A DNA stretch of 64,000 bases from Eumeta japonica (lineage: Eukaryota; Arthropoda; Insecta; Lepidoptera; Psychidae), in contig BGZK01000103.1 of assembly GCA_005406025.1 (NCBI GenBank), forward strand, positions 496,001 to 560,000. Direction: 5' to 3'. Shown one piece after another: positions 1 to 10,165 of the stretch. The notes beneath the pieces are model-generated. The model saw only the letters and a program-made list of their open reading frames with translations, did no database searches and was not told where the DNA came from. A program made the translations under genes and the position numbers. Position 1 is the first letter of the stretch. Every line of letters starts with the position of its first letter.

Positions 1-190
1 ACAAATTCGCGAAATAGACCTTTCCTCAAGAAGCCTGGCCCAATTAACACAGTAACGAAAAAAATTAAATCTGTGCATAATTTGTTTTTCAAGGGAGATT
101 GAATTCTATATGAAACTTTTTATGGAGCGAGATAAGACTTTGAAAAGCGGTGAGACGCGTTTTTCGTAATTATATTGGGGGGTAATGTAT

Positions 191-588
191 AATAAATATA
201 GTTTAAAAAAACTAAAAAACACGCTTTAAAGCACATCGAACTAATAACTCGAAAAATAACTCTTCATATGAGCCGAAACAAGTAATGAATAATAGCGAAA
301 TATACTAGTATTATTGTGGAAAAAGCTTGGGGCGCTTTGTGCCACATTTTTCGTATATAGAGTAAAAAGCGTGGGGCGCTTTATGCCACATTTTTCGTAT
401 ATAGAGCAAAAAGCGTGGGGCGTTTTGTGCCACATTTTTCGTATATAGAGCAATCCACGATTTTTCCACAATAATACTAATATTTTTCTTCATTGTTCAT
501 TATTTTGTTTAGCTCATATTAAGAATTATTTTTAGTTTGATGTGCTTTAAAACGGTGTTTTTTTGTTGTTTTTTAAACTATATTTATT
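191..588. repeat. Foldback (long inverted repeat) element, about 130-bp arms
   Basis: The left arm (191-324) and right arm (461-588) are imperfect reverse complements. Both carry a poly-A/T tract, a TTTAAAGCACATC-type block, an ATATGAGC block and an innermost TATTATTGTGGAAAAA / TTTTTCCACAATAATA block. The spacer is the 44-bp triplicate listed separately. This is the architecture of a foldback element or long-TIR MITE. I cannot fix the outer ends or a target-site duplication because similarity fades into AT-rich sequence outside 191 and 588. Two overlapping open frames of 60-76 codons lie here, but they are translations of the repeats and not genes. Confidence 0.75.
325..456. repeat. Tandem repeat, three 44-bp units
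   Basis: Units at 325-368, 369-412 and 413-456 share GGGGCGCTTTGTGCCACAT followed by TTTTTCGTATATAGAG, with only a few differences. They fill the loop of the foldback element. 44 is not a multiple of three, so each unit is read in a different frame and a coding repeat is unlikely. Confidence 0.9.
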
Positions 589-1249
589 TTTCACGTTTTA
601 GTTCGATTGATTGTTAATAATTTGTAATTTTTAATAATGCAACAATAGTTGAATTAATAATAATGCTTATTACTGTTACTAAATTCTATTACTGTTTTGT
701 AGTCACTTGCTCTCATGCAGAGGGTGCGTGACGAAATTATTCGATCCTGGTGATCCTGATCAGAATAATGATATAAACTTATCAAACTATTATGTTGACA
801 TTGCTTCTTGATACATATGAAAAGTTTCAAATTAATCAGACTTCTGGAAATTGGTGAAAATTATGCTCAAAGATTCCGTTACATACCTACATAGATACAA
901 CCCAAGCTTATAAAAGCGTGTTAAAAAAAAAGCGTGTTAATGAGAGACTTTCGTTGATTTTTTTTGCGTGCTTAAGTCATTCATACAATTACTATGAAAC
1001 TGATGATATGTTTTACTCACAAATGGGAAGATTTCTGAAAAAGAAACTATAGTATTCGTATCTGATGTTGTGTGCGTATTTTTACTACTAAACTGTACTT
1101 CTAAGACAATGCTAAGAATTACTTCAATAATAAGAAACTGCTTGAGTAAAATATATATTAACATTTCGCTTTGGTTTCAACTATATGTTTGTGTTGTCAT
1201 AGATTTTAAAAATTCTCCAAGTAAAAATTAAAAAAATATTTTGATATTA
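589..1249. other. Quiet AT-rich stretch
   Basis: No gene, RNA or recognisable repeat was found. Short open frames here are low complexity with no domain. Confidence 0.6.
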
Positions 1250-1490
1250 CAATTTGCCCTGGTTTCGTCCAAATTGGAACTGTGAACGGTAACGGAAACG
1301 AAATTGCAAACGGGACGAAACGCAAAATCGAAAGCCGACACTGGGGAGCGTTCGAGGAGTTAGAGGACGCGGCCAAGAACGTGATGGACCGTGGGACCAA
1401 AATTAGAATTGAGATCATGATTGGAATCAGAATAAGAAGAGATCAGAATCGAGGGCGGGATCGGAATTGAAAGCGATATCAGGACTGGAC
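1250..1490 (-). repeat. Helitron-like remnant with degenerate CGATTTC-type core
   Basis: On the minus strand this is a run of loosely repeated 5-7 bp words built on GATTTC, CGATCTC, GGTTCC and TTCCGTT. On the plus strand it reads as GAAACG/GGAATC purine words. The edge CGTCCAAATTGGAACTGTGA closely matches the edge of the same core at 55720-55750, which lies inside an element bounded by TC...CTAG. Just downstream TTTTTGAAGTCGGTTTCAG (about 1514-1532) resembles another common lepidopteran repeat tail. This copy has no recognisable termini. Confidence 0.6.
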
Positions 1491-1948
1491 TCCAAAAACA
1501 AGTACTCTGTTGTTTTTGAAGTCGGTTTCAGCTAAAGATAAATCACATACAGTTGTGTCTCTTCTAAGAAGAGGTTCAATTTTTGAATTAATATTTAACG
1601 TTTCATATTTATTCATTATATGTTCTTTTGCTTTGTTTTATCTTGAAATGACTTCAAAAAACCACTGATTAGTTGTTTTGAAATCCGTTTAAAAAATGAC
1701 ATATAAGTTTTTGAGGGCGGTTTTTTTTGTAGAATTATATTTTACCATATGTTTTTTTCTAATTAAGCATTACTTTACGTTATTAGAATAATAACTTTAT
1801 TAATAGAAGAATGTGATTTTGAGATGTTTTCAAAAATTTAAAAATATTTTGGACAGAAAAATAAATCAGTGTATCCACAGGAGGCATTTTTAATTACTTT
1901 ACATTACGTATTTGTGACAGGAAACTACTTTCGGTCATTGCAGCGATT

Positions 1949-2038
1949 ATTATATTTTAGCCCGTTATTATTACATTATATTTTAGTCCGTTATTATTAC
2001 ATTATATTTTAGCCCGTTATTATTACATTATATTTTAG
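1949..2038. repeat. 26-bp tandem repeat, about 3.5 copies
   Basis: Full units start at 1961, 1987 and 2013 with CCCGTTATTATTACATTATA (TCCG in the second unit), preceded by a 12-bp partial unit. The copies are almost identical, which suggests recent slippage or unequal exchange. Confidence 0.9.
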
Positions 2039-2291
2039 GGTATAATCAATTCTCGTTTTTAAATAATGTTTCTTGTAATAGACCACTGGAGAACAGGTAC
2101 AAGGCCAAGTTTTATATTTGGTAAAGGGACAGGTTTTATACTGTTTTATGAAACCTTTTAATATTTATTAATTTATGTAGACAACGTTAAAAAAAACTCG
2201 CAGAATTGGCCCTCAACAAACCGTATATAGTTTGCAACGCATTATCACTTAAATTAAAATTGAATTTGTCTAATTACCCATTAAAGAACTC

Positions 2292-2356
2292 TGTTCCAAA
2301 ACTCCTACTATCTATTTATAATTGACATACTCGTAGGTAGTAGGAGTTTCGGAACA
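2292..2356. repeat. Strong 24-bp stem hairpin
   Basis: Arms 2292-2315 and 2333-2356 pair over 24 positions with one mismatch and two G-U pairs if transcribed. The loop is 17 nt. It could be the relic of a short TIR element or a small-RNA precursor. No flanking duplication was seen. Confidence 0.7.
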
Positions 2357-2965
2357 ATGTTTTTTTTGTTGTTTTCGATCTAACAATGTTAAAATACAGT
2401 CAATATTAAAATTATATTCACGTACACGACAATGGAGTCAGGTCTCATCATTTAAATGGCCTCGTTGAATATACTCGAAGCATAATGTCTGAAAACTCAG
2501 AATATTAATTAATATTTATTCAGTTACTTATTAATACACGGGTAAAATTGAGGAAAATACTCGTACAATTCAATGCATACAGTACTTTCGCCTCCAAAAG
2601 AAATATTTTTCATACGAAAATGTTCCTTTCGGAATATATTATATTAAGGAGAGATGTTTTAAAATAAACATATCGAACTCGAATCACTATTTTTCATGCT
2701 TAAGTATCTCTTACATCCAAAACAAACAACGTTTCTTTATTCATTACATTAATATAGATAGTATGGCTTAGTTCATGTCGTTATTACGATGCCTAGTTTA
2801 TATGAATAAAGTTATACATTCAATTTGAAGGAGTCAACTTTAAGTACGTATATATAATAAAAGGTTTTTTCTCCAAGTTTTTTTTTATGATGATCATTCT
2901 ACGTCAACAGGTACTGAAAAAAAGGGGAAATTCACTACTTATAGTGGTATAAGAGCATCCCGATA

Positions 2966-3041
2966 CACCACAATTGTACTTATATAATTGTGGTGCGGAG
3001 CGAAGCGAAATGACAAGCGGAGCTTACTCCGCTTGTCATTT
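2966..3041. repeat. Two adjacent short hairpins
   Basis: The first has a 10-bp perfect stem, CACCACAATT (2966-2975) with AATTGTGGTG (2986-2995). The second has a perfect 15-bp stem, AAATGACAAGCGGAG (3008-3022) with its complement at 3027-3041, closed by a 4-nt loop. They may be the end structures of a decayed mobile element. Confidence 0.75.
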
Positions 3042-3131
3042 ATTCATTGAAATGTACTTGTGTACATGACTGTATGTCGCGTAATTAGGAGCGCATCTGT
3101 TGGTAGTTTTAACACTCCTGACACCCTGGTA

Positions 3132-3204
3132 GATCTGACCGTCTGCATTTTTCTATATATTTGCTGATCGGGCAAATCTATAGAAAAATGCAGACGGTCA
3201 GATC
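3132..3204. repeat. Near-perfect 33-bp stem hairpin
   Basis: The arm 3132-3164 (GATCTGACCGTCTGCATTTT...) is the reverse complement of 3172-3204 with one mismatch. The loop is 7 nt. It is tight enough to extrude as a cruciform or fold as an RNA hairpin. No coding potential. Confidence 0.85.
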
Positions 3205-3337
3205 GGGAATCGTACGCAGAAATAACAACGTAACTATATAGCAGAATAAGATAAAAAAAATATTAGCATTTGCTCATGTGTTCGGTATCTGTCAATACTC
3301 TGGATTTAATATTCAATTCGTTAGATAGGCATTCGTA

Positions 3338-3730
3338 GTGGAAGAACAGATTCGAGGGTCAGAGGTGGGTTGCATGCTGAGTGTTACAGGCAAGTCTAGT
3401 AAAGTAGTATCACTTAGCGTCTCTCGCGCGAGTCAGTTGCAATTCATATGTTTGAGGGGGCTTGGGATGTTTTTGTGCAGTCGGCGGTGCACGTGCTTCA
3501 TCATTTGGCGCGCTTTGTATGGGGTAGACCTTTTGTGTCTACTCGTTTTATGGTAAGGTTACTCTAGAAAATCCTTTGGAGGCCATATTGGTGACATATT
3601 AAAAAAGGGCCAAATATTAAACACCCATAACCGACGAGCTTGCATAAAAAGATTGCTGGATGTTAATTAGGCAATGTAAAGAGATATGTGAAGATCGTAC
3701 TATGTGGAAATCTAGTCTCTGCTTAACCTT
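3338..3730 (+). pseudogene. LINE (non-LTR retrotransposon) 3' remnant
   Basis: From about 3560 the plus strand translates as a fragment containing GGHIGDILKKGQ and then NRRACIKRLLDV before a stop. This resembles the extreme C-terminus of a reverse transcriptase family that I recall as common in lepidopteran genomes. A second, longer copy at 52140-52505 shares LTEQIYTANVCDG and IGDILK and the downstream bases TATGTGAAGATC. The preceding block, GTGGAAGAACAGATTCGAGG at 3338, is a dispersed motif found again near 34181 and, in part, near 26507. No endonuclease or RT catalytic region is present. The clade (RTE, Jockey, other) cannot be assigned from this piece. Confidence 0.6.
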
Positions 3731-4152
3731 CCGGGAAATAGGCGTACGTTTATAACAATAATATATATGTATATATACAAGATTTTTTTCTTAATTGTTC
3801 TTAAATATTTTATGATTTTTATAAAAAAAAAATAACTTAAAATATTGAATTGTCAAGTTCAACGTCGTTGACAAAGTAGATATCTATTGATCTACTATCA
3901 AAAATAAATGATTTTTTAATTACTAAATTCGAAATTAATTGTATCTTCGAAGTTTAAGAATTTAAGAACTTAAATTCAATTTAAGATTTTTTTAATTATT
4001 ATTATTAAATACTAAATATTAATTAATTTAAGAATTAATTTGAAAATTAAGAAAAAAATGTTAAATGGATTACATGTTGAATTTTAAACTCGAATAACTA
4101 TTAGAGAAGCGATCTTACACAAAAACATACGAGACATTTTATTTAGAGCGTT

Positions 4153-4268
4153 CAATTTTTCTCCAAAATATGTATCGCTTATTTCGATATGATGATTCAA
4201 AATGAGCTATCAATTTTCTTCAAAAATATGTATCGCTCATTTCGATATGATGATTCAAAAATGAGCTA
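4153..4268. repeat. 58-bp tandem duplication
   Basis: Two copies, 4153-4210 and 4211-4268, share TATGTATCGCTTATTTCGAT / TATCGCTCATTTCGATATGA with few differences. No gene is nearby. Confidence 0.85.
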
Positions 4269-4339
4269 TAAAGTTCCGAATTAAAAAAAAATATCCCATG
4301 TTATTTAAATGTAAAATAGAAATTAACGATGAGCGACCT

Positions 4340-4388
4340 TTCAATATTAATATCAAGAGCTCCCGTTTTCACAGGCTTCTTTTTTCAT
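4340..4388 (+). repeat. Dispersed motif with AAGAGCTCC...TTTTCACA
   Basis: The block AATATTAATATCAAGAGCTC then CCGTTTTCACAGGCTTC recurs near 11628-11672 as AATATTAATATTAAGAGCTC then CGTTTTTCACAAGCGTC. At the second site it is half of a palindrome. It is probably a shared fragment of one repeat family. Confidence 0.55.
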
Positions 4389-5581
4389 GACTAGAAAGGT
4401 ATTTCACTGCGGGTTTTGAAAAAAAAACCAGTCAATTTTTGACCCGCCTAATATATATAGAGAGAGATAGATTATAATCATTTGTTAAAATGTAATAAAT
4501 AAAATTGAATTGACCCTTTAACGCATTACATCTCCCATAATACCCTATTAAAAGAAATCAAAATCGTAATCAAACGGGGCCCCTCAAGCGGGCTATAATT
4601 CACCATTTTTATTTATAGCACTAAATAGTGTATCAATTTATTTTTACAGTCACTTTTAATGGCTAACAATAAATATCATAATTTTAGTTTCCATTTTAAT
4701 TCAATTAGCCGTGTACAGCAAACGTATCGAGGCCCGTCGCTGCAGGGGCCCATTACACTGACAATGTATTTATGAGGTCGTTCAAAGAATCTACGTTTAA
4801 CGTGATAAACGGCCCGAATCAATCGTTCGCTTTAACATACCTCTCCGATATAGACAAGGAACATCATGTGCCAAAGTGGCTGTAAATTGAATGATAACTT
4901 AATAGAATAGATACTTGAATTTTTCACTTGATCACTTCAATGTACGCGTGATATGCATGCTTCAACTTAAATAATCCAATAGTTCATATACTGATTACAA
5001 TTAGCGAATAAATATGACATAAATACTCAATTTTTTTCAGTAACTCACGATTAGATAGCAATATTGAAAATTAATTCCTATTAGATCACTAGTCTCTTAA
5101 GTTTAGGTATTACTTTAAGTGATACCTAAGTTATGGGTTATGACAGTAAGTAAAAAAAAATAAAGGCTGTATTGTTTTCAAAAATTAAATAGTTTAAAAT
5201 CGTATCGCCTAGATATCGCGTCGATTACTCATAGTTTTCCAACGATACGTTCAGTAGTTTTTAGGTGAGTGCATGACAAAGAAAACAATTTATATATATA
5301 TTTGTGTGTATATGTGTGTATGTGTATATATATATTATTTACATTAGTATTTCCAAACCATTAACGTTTATAATGGTAACTTGTACTTTTGTAATGAAAA
5401 AATGTAATTAAATTTTTTTTCTCAACCTTATAGCGCCATCTCGCAAAATTTTGCGATGTAGTTCCGAGGTACCAATAGGTTTATAACGTTCCCAAGAATA
5501 GATGGCTTGTGTGGCATTATTTATGTGAGAGTAGATAGTAAGTGCGTATTGTGTAGTGTACGTTTATTCAGTATCTAAATA
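4389..5581. other. Mostly unremarkable AT-rich stretch with a TG/TA microsatellite
   Basis: A TATATATA / TGTGTGTA simple-sequence tract lies at about 5290-5335. No other feature is supported. Confidence 0.6.
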
Positions 5582-6833
5582 TTAGATCGAGGAAAAAGTT
5601 TTTTGTATTATATAAATACAAAGTTACAGCAAAATCTTGGTTGTGTTGTTTGTATCGGGCTAGTTTTGCTACTATTAAATTTATGACATTGAAAAAAAAA
5701 TAAGAATAAAAGTAAAAACGGTGTTTCGCCATTTTCTATTGTTTATCTGTTCACCAAAATGAGTGAATCTATCGTAGAAATTCGACACATTTTCATGTTT
5801 TATTACAAAAGATAAAAAATGCAGCACAAACCGTGAAATAAATTATTGACATTTATGGTCCTAATGCAATGCGTTAAGAGTAAAACAAAACTGGTTCAAG
5901 CGTTTTCAGTCCAGTAATTTTGGTGTCAAAGAGGAACATCTGCTCGACCTGTCACGGATAAATTCGATGACATTTTGGAAAAAGTAGATCAAAAACGGCA
6001 TATTAGTTCTTAAGACATCGCTAAAGAGCTGAAAATTAACTACAAAACAGTTTTGATCCATTTGAAAAAAGCTGGATATATAAACAAGCTCGATACTCGG
6101 GGTCCCTCCGTGAGCTCAGTGAAGGAAATCTTATGAATTGTGTACTCATTCGCGATTGTCTATAATATCGATTACTGGTGTCAAAAATGGATTGCCAACG
6201 ACAAAAACGTGCGAGAAAGGACATGGTCGAAAGACAGGCAAGCTCTACAGACTATACCGAAATCCGGATTAACTCAGAATAAGTTGATGCCATATGTATG
6301 GTGGAATTGCAAGGGCATTATTCATTGCGAGCTTTTACCGCCGGTTAAAACCATCAATTCAGATCTCTACTGTCAAGAGCTGATGAGACTTTAGCAAGAA
6401 GTAGAAAAATAAAGCGGCCGGAATTGATCAACAAAAAGGGTGTGGTTTTTGACCATGATAACGCTAGACCACACACATCATAAGCCAGTCAGCAAATTTT
6501 GAGAGTTTGGTTGGAAAGTGTTATTTAATGCATCCACCATATAGCCTTGACTTTGCACCCTCAAATTTTCACGTATTTCGGCCTCTTCAAAATTTTTTAG
6601 AAAGTGTTAGGTTAACATCAAGAGAGGATTGTCCAAACTACTTTTCGCAGTTTTTTGATTAGAAGTCCTAAAATTTCTATAGCAATTGGATTATGTCACT
6701 ACCTACAAAATGGCAACAAGTTGTTAAACAAAATAACATATTTAATATCATTAACTGTAGGTACGTAAAATATAGTAAAAAATTATCTTGAATTTGTATA
6801 TAATATAAGAAAAAAAAAATTTCTCCCGTTTAA
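5582..6833 (+). mobile_element. Mariner transposon, near full length, inactive (copy A)
   Basis: The left end TTAGATCGAGGAAAAAG (from 5582) and the right end, which read inward on the minus strand is TTAAACGGGAGAAATTTT (to 6833), are degenerate inverted repeats. Both are flanked by TA (5580-5581 and 6834-6835), the target duplication of Tc1/mariner elements. The length, about 1.25 kb, is normal for mariner. Copies B (31.7 kb), C (27.1 kb) and D (61.2 kb) are the same family. The transposase frame within is listed separately. Confidence 0.9.
5759..6733 (+). pseudogene. Mariner transposase pseudogene (copy A)
   Basis: The start ATGAGTGAATCTATCGTAGA at 5759 matches the start of copy D. Recognisable segments in order are a helix-turn-helix region with DILEKVDQKRHISS, then DIAKELKINYKTVLIHLKKA, then after frameshifts LLPPVKTINSDLYCQ, GVVFDHDNARPHTS and MHPPYSLDFAPSNFHVF. 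Transposases of this family cut DNA with a D,D34D triad. Here the first Asp site (TGDEKW-type motif) reads GV and is shifted by an indel. The second Asp (HDNARPH) is kept. The third site reads N in APSNFH. In-frame stops occur throughout. It cannot encode an active enzyme. Confidence 0.88.
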
Positions 6834-6835
6834 TA

Positions 6836-7259
6836 TTCATTGTCGAGACTAAACATACGAAATTTTTCTTGTAGCAAGTTATTATATTTCCACGGCAAAC
6901 TTAAAAGACGCAGAGCAAAGTTTGATTGCCCACGATGTAAGGCACCTACTAACTATGGGAAAGTCGGAACTTACCCAAAGAAAAGGGACAAACGGCATTG
7001 TGAAATATTCATCACTAATTTTTAGGTATTAAAAATAGTTGTTATTAACAAAAATTCTTTAATTCGGTGTTAAAACCTTAAATAAAATAATTCTTAGCTA
7101 AATAATTCTATTGTGCATGTTATGGTGTTATTCATTTTTACGCAAAGTAATATTATGTAGAGATATTACAGTTGAAGAAATATTAAAGGTAATTTTATAC
7201 ATATATATTTTTAAATATGTACTTTTCTCTTATTTTTGGCATTTATTCATCGCTTTTTA
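6836..7259. other. Unassigned AT-rich spacer
   Basis: It holds a 61-codon open frame (6840-7025) with two CxxC-like cysteines (DCPRCK) but no further zinc-binding pattern and no splice context. I do not call it a gene. Confidence 0.5.
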
Positions 7260-7907
7260 GGGTTCCGTACCCAAGGAGTGCCAGGGGACCGTATTACTAA
7301 GACCCCCGCTGTCTGTGCGTTCGTCTGTCACAGGGATATATCTCTTGAATCATAATAGCTAGACACTTGAAATTTTCACCGATTATGTATTTCTGAGGTC
7401 GCTATAATAACAAATATTAAAAATGAAATAAAGTTAAATATTAAAAGGGGGGTCGTCATAAGAGAAACGTATTTTTTTCAACGTTTTTAATTCGTAGAAA
7501 CGTATCTTTATAATGACATTAACTATATACTTGAAATTTTCAACAACTATGTATTATTGTGTCTGCTATAACAACAAATACTAAAAATAAAATTTAGTTA
7601 AAAATTAAAGGGAGCCGTCATACGACAAATGTGTTTTTTTTGGCGTTTCTAACTCGATCTTTATAATGACATTAACTAGATACTTGAAATTTTTACATAT
7701 ATATATTGCTATAACCACTACTACAACAAATAACAAAAATAAAATAAATTTAAAATTTCGATGGGGATTCCCATAAAAGAAACGTGTTTTTTCGGCTTTT
7801 GTTGGTCAATCTTTATAATGGCTGTATACTGAACTATTTTTAAAACATTCTACGGAGGTAGGGAACCCTTCATGTACGAGTCCGACTCGCACACGACCGG
7901 TTTTTAA
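7260..7907 (+). mobile_element. Lepidopteran GGGTTCCGTACC repeat, non-autonomous
   Basis: It opens with GGGTTCCGTACCCAAGGAGT and a GTCTGTGCGTTCGTCTGTCA tract and closes with GAGTCCGACTCGCAC followed by GACCGGTTTTT, the hallmarks of a repeat I recall as very abundant in moths and butterflies. Inside are three diverged tandem units of about 155-165 bp, each with CTTGAAATTTT (near 7365, 7529 and 7682), TATAACAACAAATA and a poly-T/AACGT box, plus a fourth partial unit near 7809. No coding capacity. The transposition class is not obvious from the ends. Confidence 0.8.
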
Positions 7908-8375
7908 TGATCTGTACTGTCACATATATTGTTTACCTTTGAAATCGAGTCCTAAACTGATTAAAACAAAATGGGGCCTTAAATCATATACTTGGAAATT
8001 TAATTCATGCAATGACAGCCATTTTTGTACACAATTACTGTAAAATATCTGTCGTACTTAGACGGATATGATTTGGATTCGGACATAAGCATCGAGGTTA
8101 AAATATATTTCGATTTGATTAAACAGGTCTAAAAATTGTTTTTTGTCTTGGAATCAAATATTAGCTGGATTGATATTTGAAAATAATTTTGATGAAAGGT
8201 TTTTAAACGCCCTCTATCAACATCGTTCTAAACTATAATCATTACATTCGTTTAAGCACTTTTTAATTTACGTCACATAGCATTTGATATCGTATTACAG
8301 TAATTTTCGAACTTGATAAGCTAAGATAAGCCAACGAGAGTGGCTTTTGTATGAGGTCGCCGCCAATAACACATA

Positions 8376-8623
8376 CAGCGGTGTACTTCAAACTCTCTTT
8401 CGAAATAATTAACTGTTAAAGTTAAAAACTAAACACGTCAAAATACGTTGTTTTGAATTCACAATTAACAGTTGACTAAGTTAGTCTTAATGATATTGTC
8501 GTTTGTGACGTTAAATTAATGTCACAAATGTCAATATCTCTAAAATTAACCTATATCTTGACACGTTTCGTTTTTAACTTTAACAGTCAACTACTGCAAA
8601 TGAGAGTTTGAAGCACACCGCTG
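8376..8623. mobile_element. Long-TIR MITE, 248 bp
   Basis: The ends CAGCGGTGTACTTCAAACTC and, inverted, CAGCGGTGTGCTTCAAACTC extend into an imperfect inverted repeat over almost the whole element, with TTAACTGTTAAAGTTAAAAA near each end and GATATTGTCGTTTGTGAC (8492-8509) pairing with GTCACAAATGTCAATATC across a short AT-rich centre. It has no coding capacity. The CAG start suggests hAT, but the flanks show only ATA on each side and no clear 8-bp duplication, so the superfamily is open. Confidence 0.85.
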
Positions 8624-9137
8624 ATACTGTACGAATGATATTAACGGAATGACGTAAAAAAATCTATGCCATTACAACCGTCCTTCGATAATCATACTCC
8701 ACGGACAAACGGACGAATTTCGTCAAAGGTCACGCTGATTGCATTAATGATAATGCGTCGATCGCCCAATTAAGAGTGCATAAGTTGATATTTACAGACA
8801 GATATTAAGACGGAAAAATACGATCGCACGTTTCTTACGAAATGAGCAAAACAACTTTGGCCACATAACCTCCCGTCACACTTCACGATCGAGTCGTGAT
8901 CACTTTCGCTCTCAATTGCAAAAATGCATTTGGAATAATTTCTGGGTATATTTAAAACTAAAGCGGCAATACACACGCTATCGAATTATAAAAGAAAAAG
9001 GTTATTGCAATCAGCAAAAAAAACTTTGCTTCGCTTGACGTGTGTTGTCAAGACTGGTGCGTTTGCGGTTTATAAAGATGCGAAAGTAATTAAAGTATGT
9101 AGTAAGTAAAGATCGATCCATATTCATCCCCATTCGA

Positions 9138-9145
9138 TGACGTCA
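9138..9145. promoter_or_regulatory. Perfect CRE palindrome TGACGTCA
   Basis: The full 8-bp site for CREB/ATF-type bZIP factors lies in a moderately GC-rich patch (9121-9230) that I do not recognise as a repeat. Two others are at 29189 and 40365. A function is only inferred. Confidence 0.4.
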
Positions 9146-9229
9146 CAGGCCGCACAAGTGAACAAAATGAGGTGTTGCGCACTACCCAGTTTACAGTGCG
9201 CTCGGGTCGTAAACACTCAATGGATTTGG

Positions 9230-10165
9230 ATAAAAAATCTGTAGAACCGTTGCCCCCACAGACCATCCCTGAAGAAATCCCTTATGATATGAAATTTGTC
9301 GACGCGTTTTTCAGCTCCTCGAATTATAAATATTGTCTGTGAGTTTTTTTCAACTCAAAATTTTGAAACAGGTAGATCCTTTAGGCCATCCCTGAAACTT
9401 CTTACTGCTTTCGATCTCAAATTGTTAAAAATGAAGGAGCAGTAAATTATTTAGCGCATCATGCCCGAAACGTAGATTTTTTCGTTTTTTCAAGCTCGCC
9501 ATGTTGAAATATATATATATATATACTTCAAACTTCATGATGGCCCATCGTTCTGACCTGTGTTGGGAGCATGCGCAGACAAAGTTTGAGTTTTTATAAA
9601 ATAACGAAAGTCTGGGCTTCACGGACTCTTAGGTTAATAATTTTATTGCATTTTGAGCTCTTACTATTGAAAAATCTATATGTTTTAAAAAACTGCAATT
9701 TTTTTCCACTATATCATCTTTGGAACACGTTGTTTGATTTTCGTCCGCTTTATGGCACCCGATGCAGTTTTTAAACAGAAAAATAAGACCGAATATCAAA
9801 AGAATATGTAAAAAATTTTTTTTTTAATTTTCTTTAACGATAGCTGTTGAAAAAATCAACCGGTTTTTGTGCAGTTTACGGCAATCGATGCTACTGTTTG
9901 GGGGAAAAGAGCTGATTAAATTTTCGTATCGATAGGTAGAGTAAGGTATTTTACGAAAAGGTATTTTAAAAAACATTTTGCAGAAAACTTTTATTTTAAG
10001 ATACCTCAAAATCTACTGGGCGAAACTAGCTAGCTTGAAGTTTCAGGAAGTCTATGTATCTACGCACACACGCACGCACGTACGCTCAACACTTGGAAAA
10101 TGGTTTAAATAGATTTCTAGGACCCTCAAACGTCAAGATATGGTGAAAACGTAATTGTATAACGT
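9230..10165 (+). repeat. Dispersed interspersed repeat, copy 1
   Basis: It aligns, with divergence and gaps, to the reverse complement of 11775-12390. Shared blocks include GGCCATCCCTGAAACTTC / GGCCATCTCTGAAACTTC, GTTAAAAATGAAGGAGCAGT, TCTTTGGAACACGTTGTT and CCGCTTTATGGCACCCGATG then CAGTTTTTAAACAGAAAAA. A CACGCACGCACG tract is shared near the end (10064-10090). Unit-like sub-blocks repeat internally. No open frame and no defined termini; the class is unknown. Confidence 0.75.

Noticed and set aside
241..493. Two overlapping minus-strand open frames with similar peptides
   Set aside because: They are out-of-phase readings of the 44-bp triplicate.
1949..2038. CRISPR-like array
   Set aside because: Units are directly adjacent with no spacers, and the genome is eukaryotic.
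2333..2356. A let-7 microRNA gene
   Set aside because: Only a 9-nt core matches; the seed is different and the match lies on the 3' arm, whereas let-7 comes from the 5' arm.
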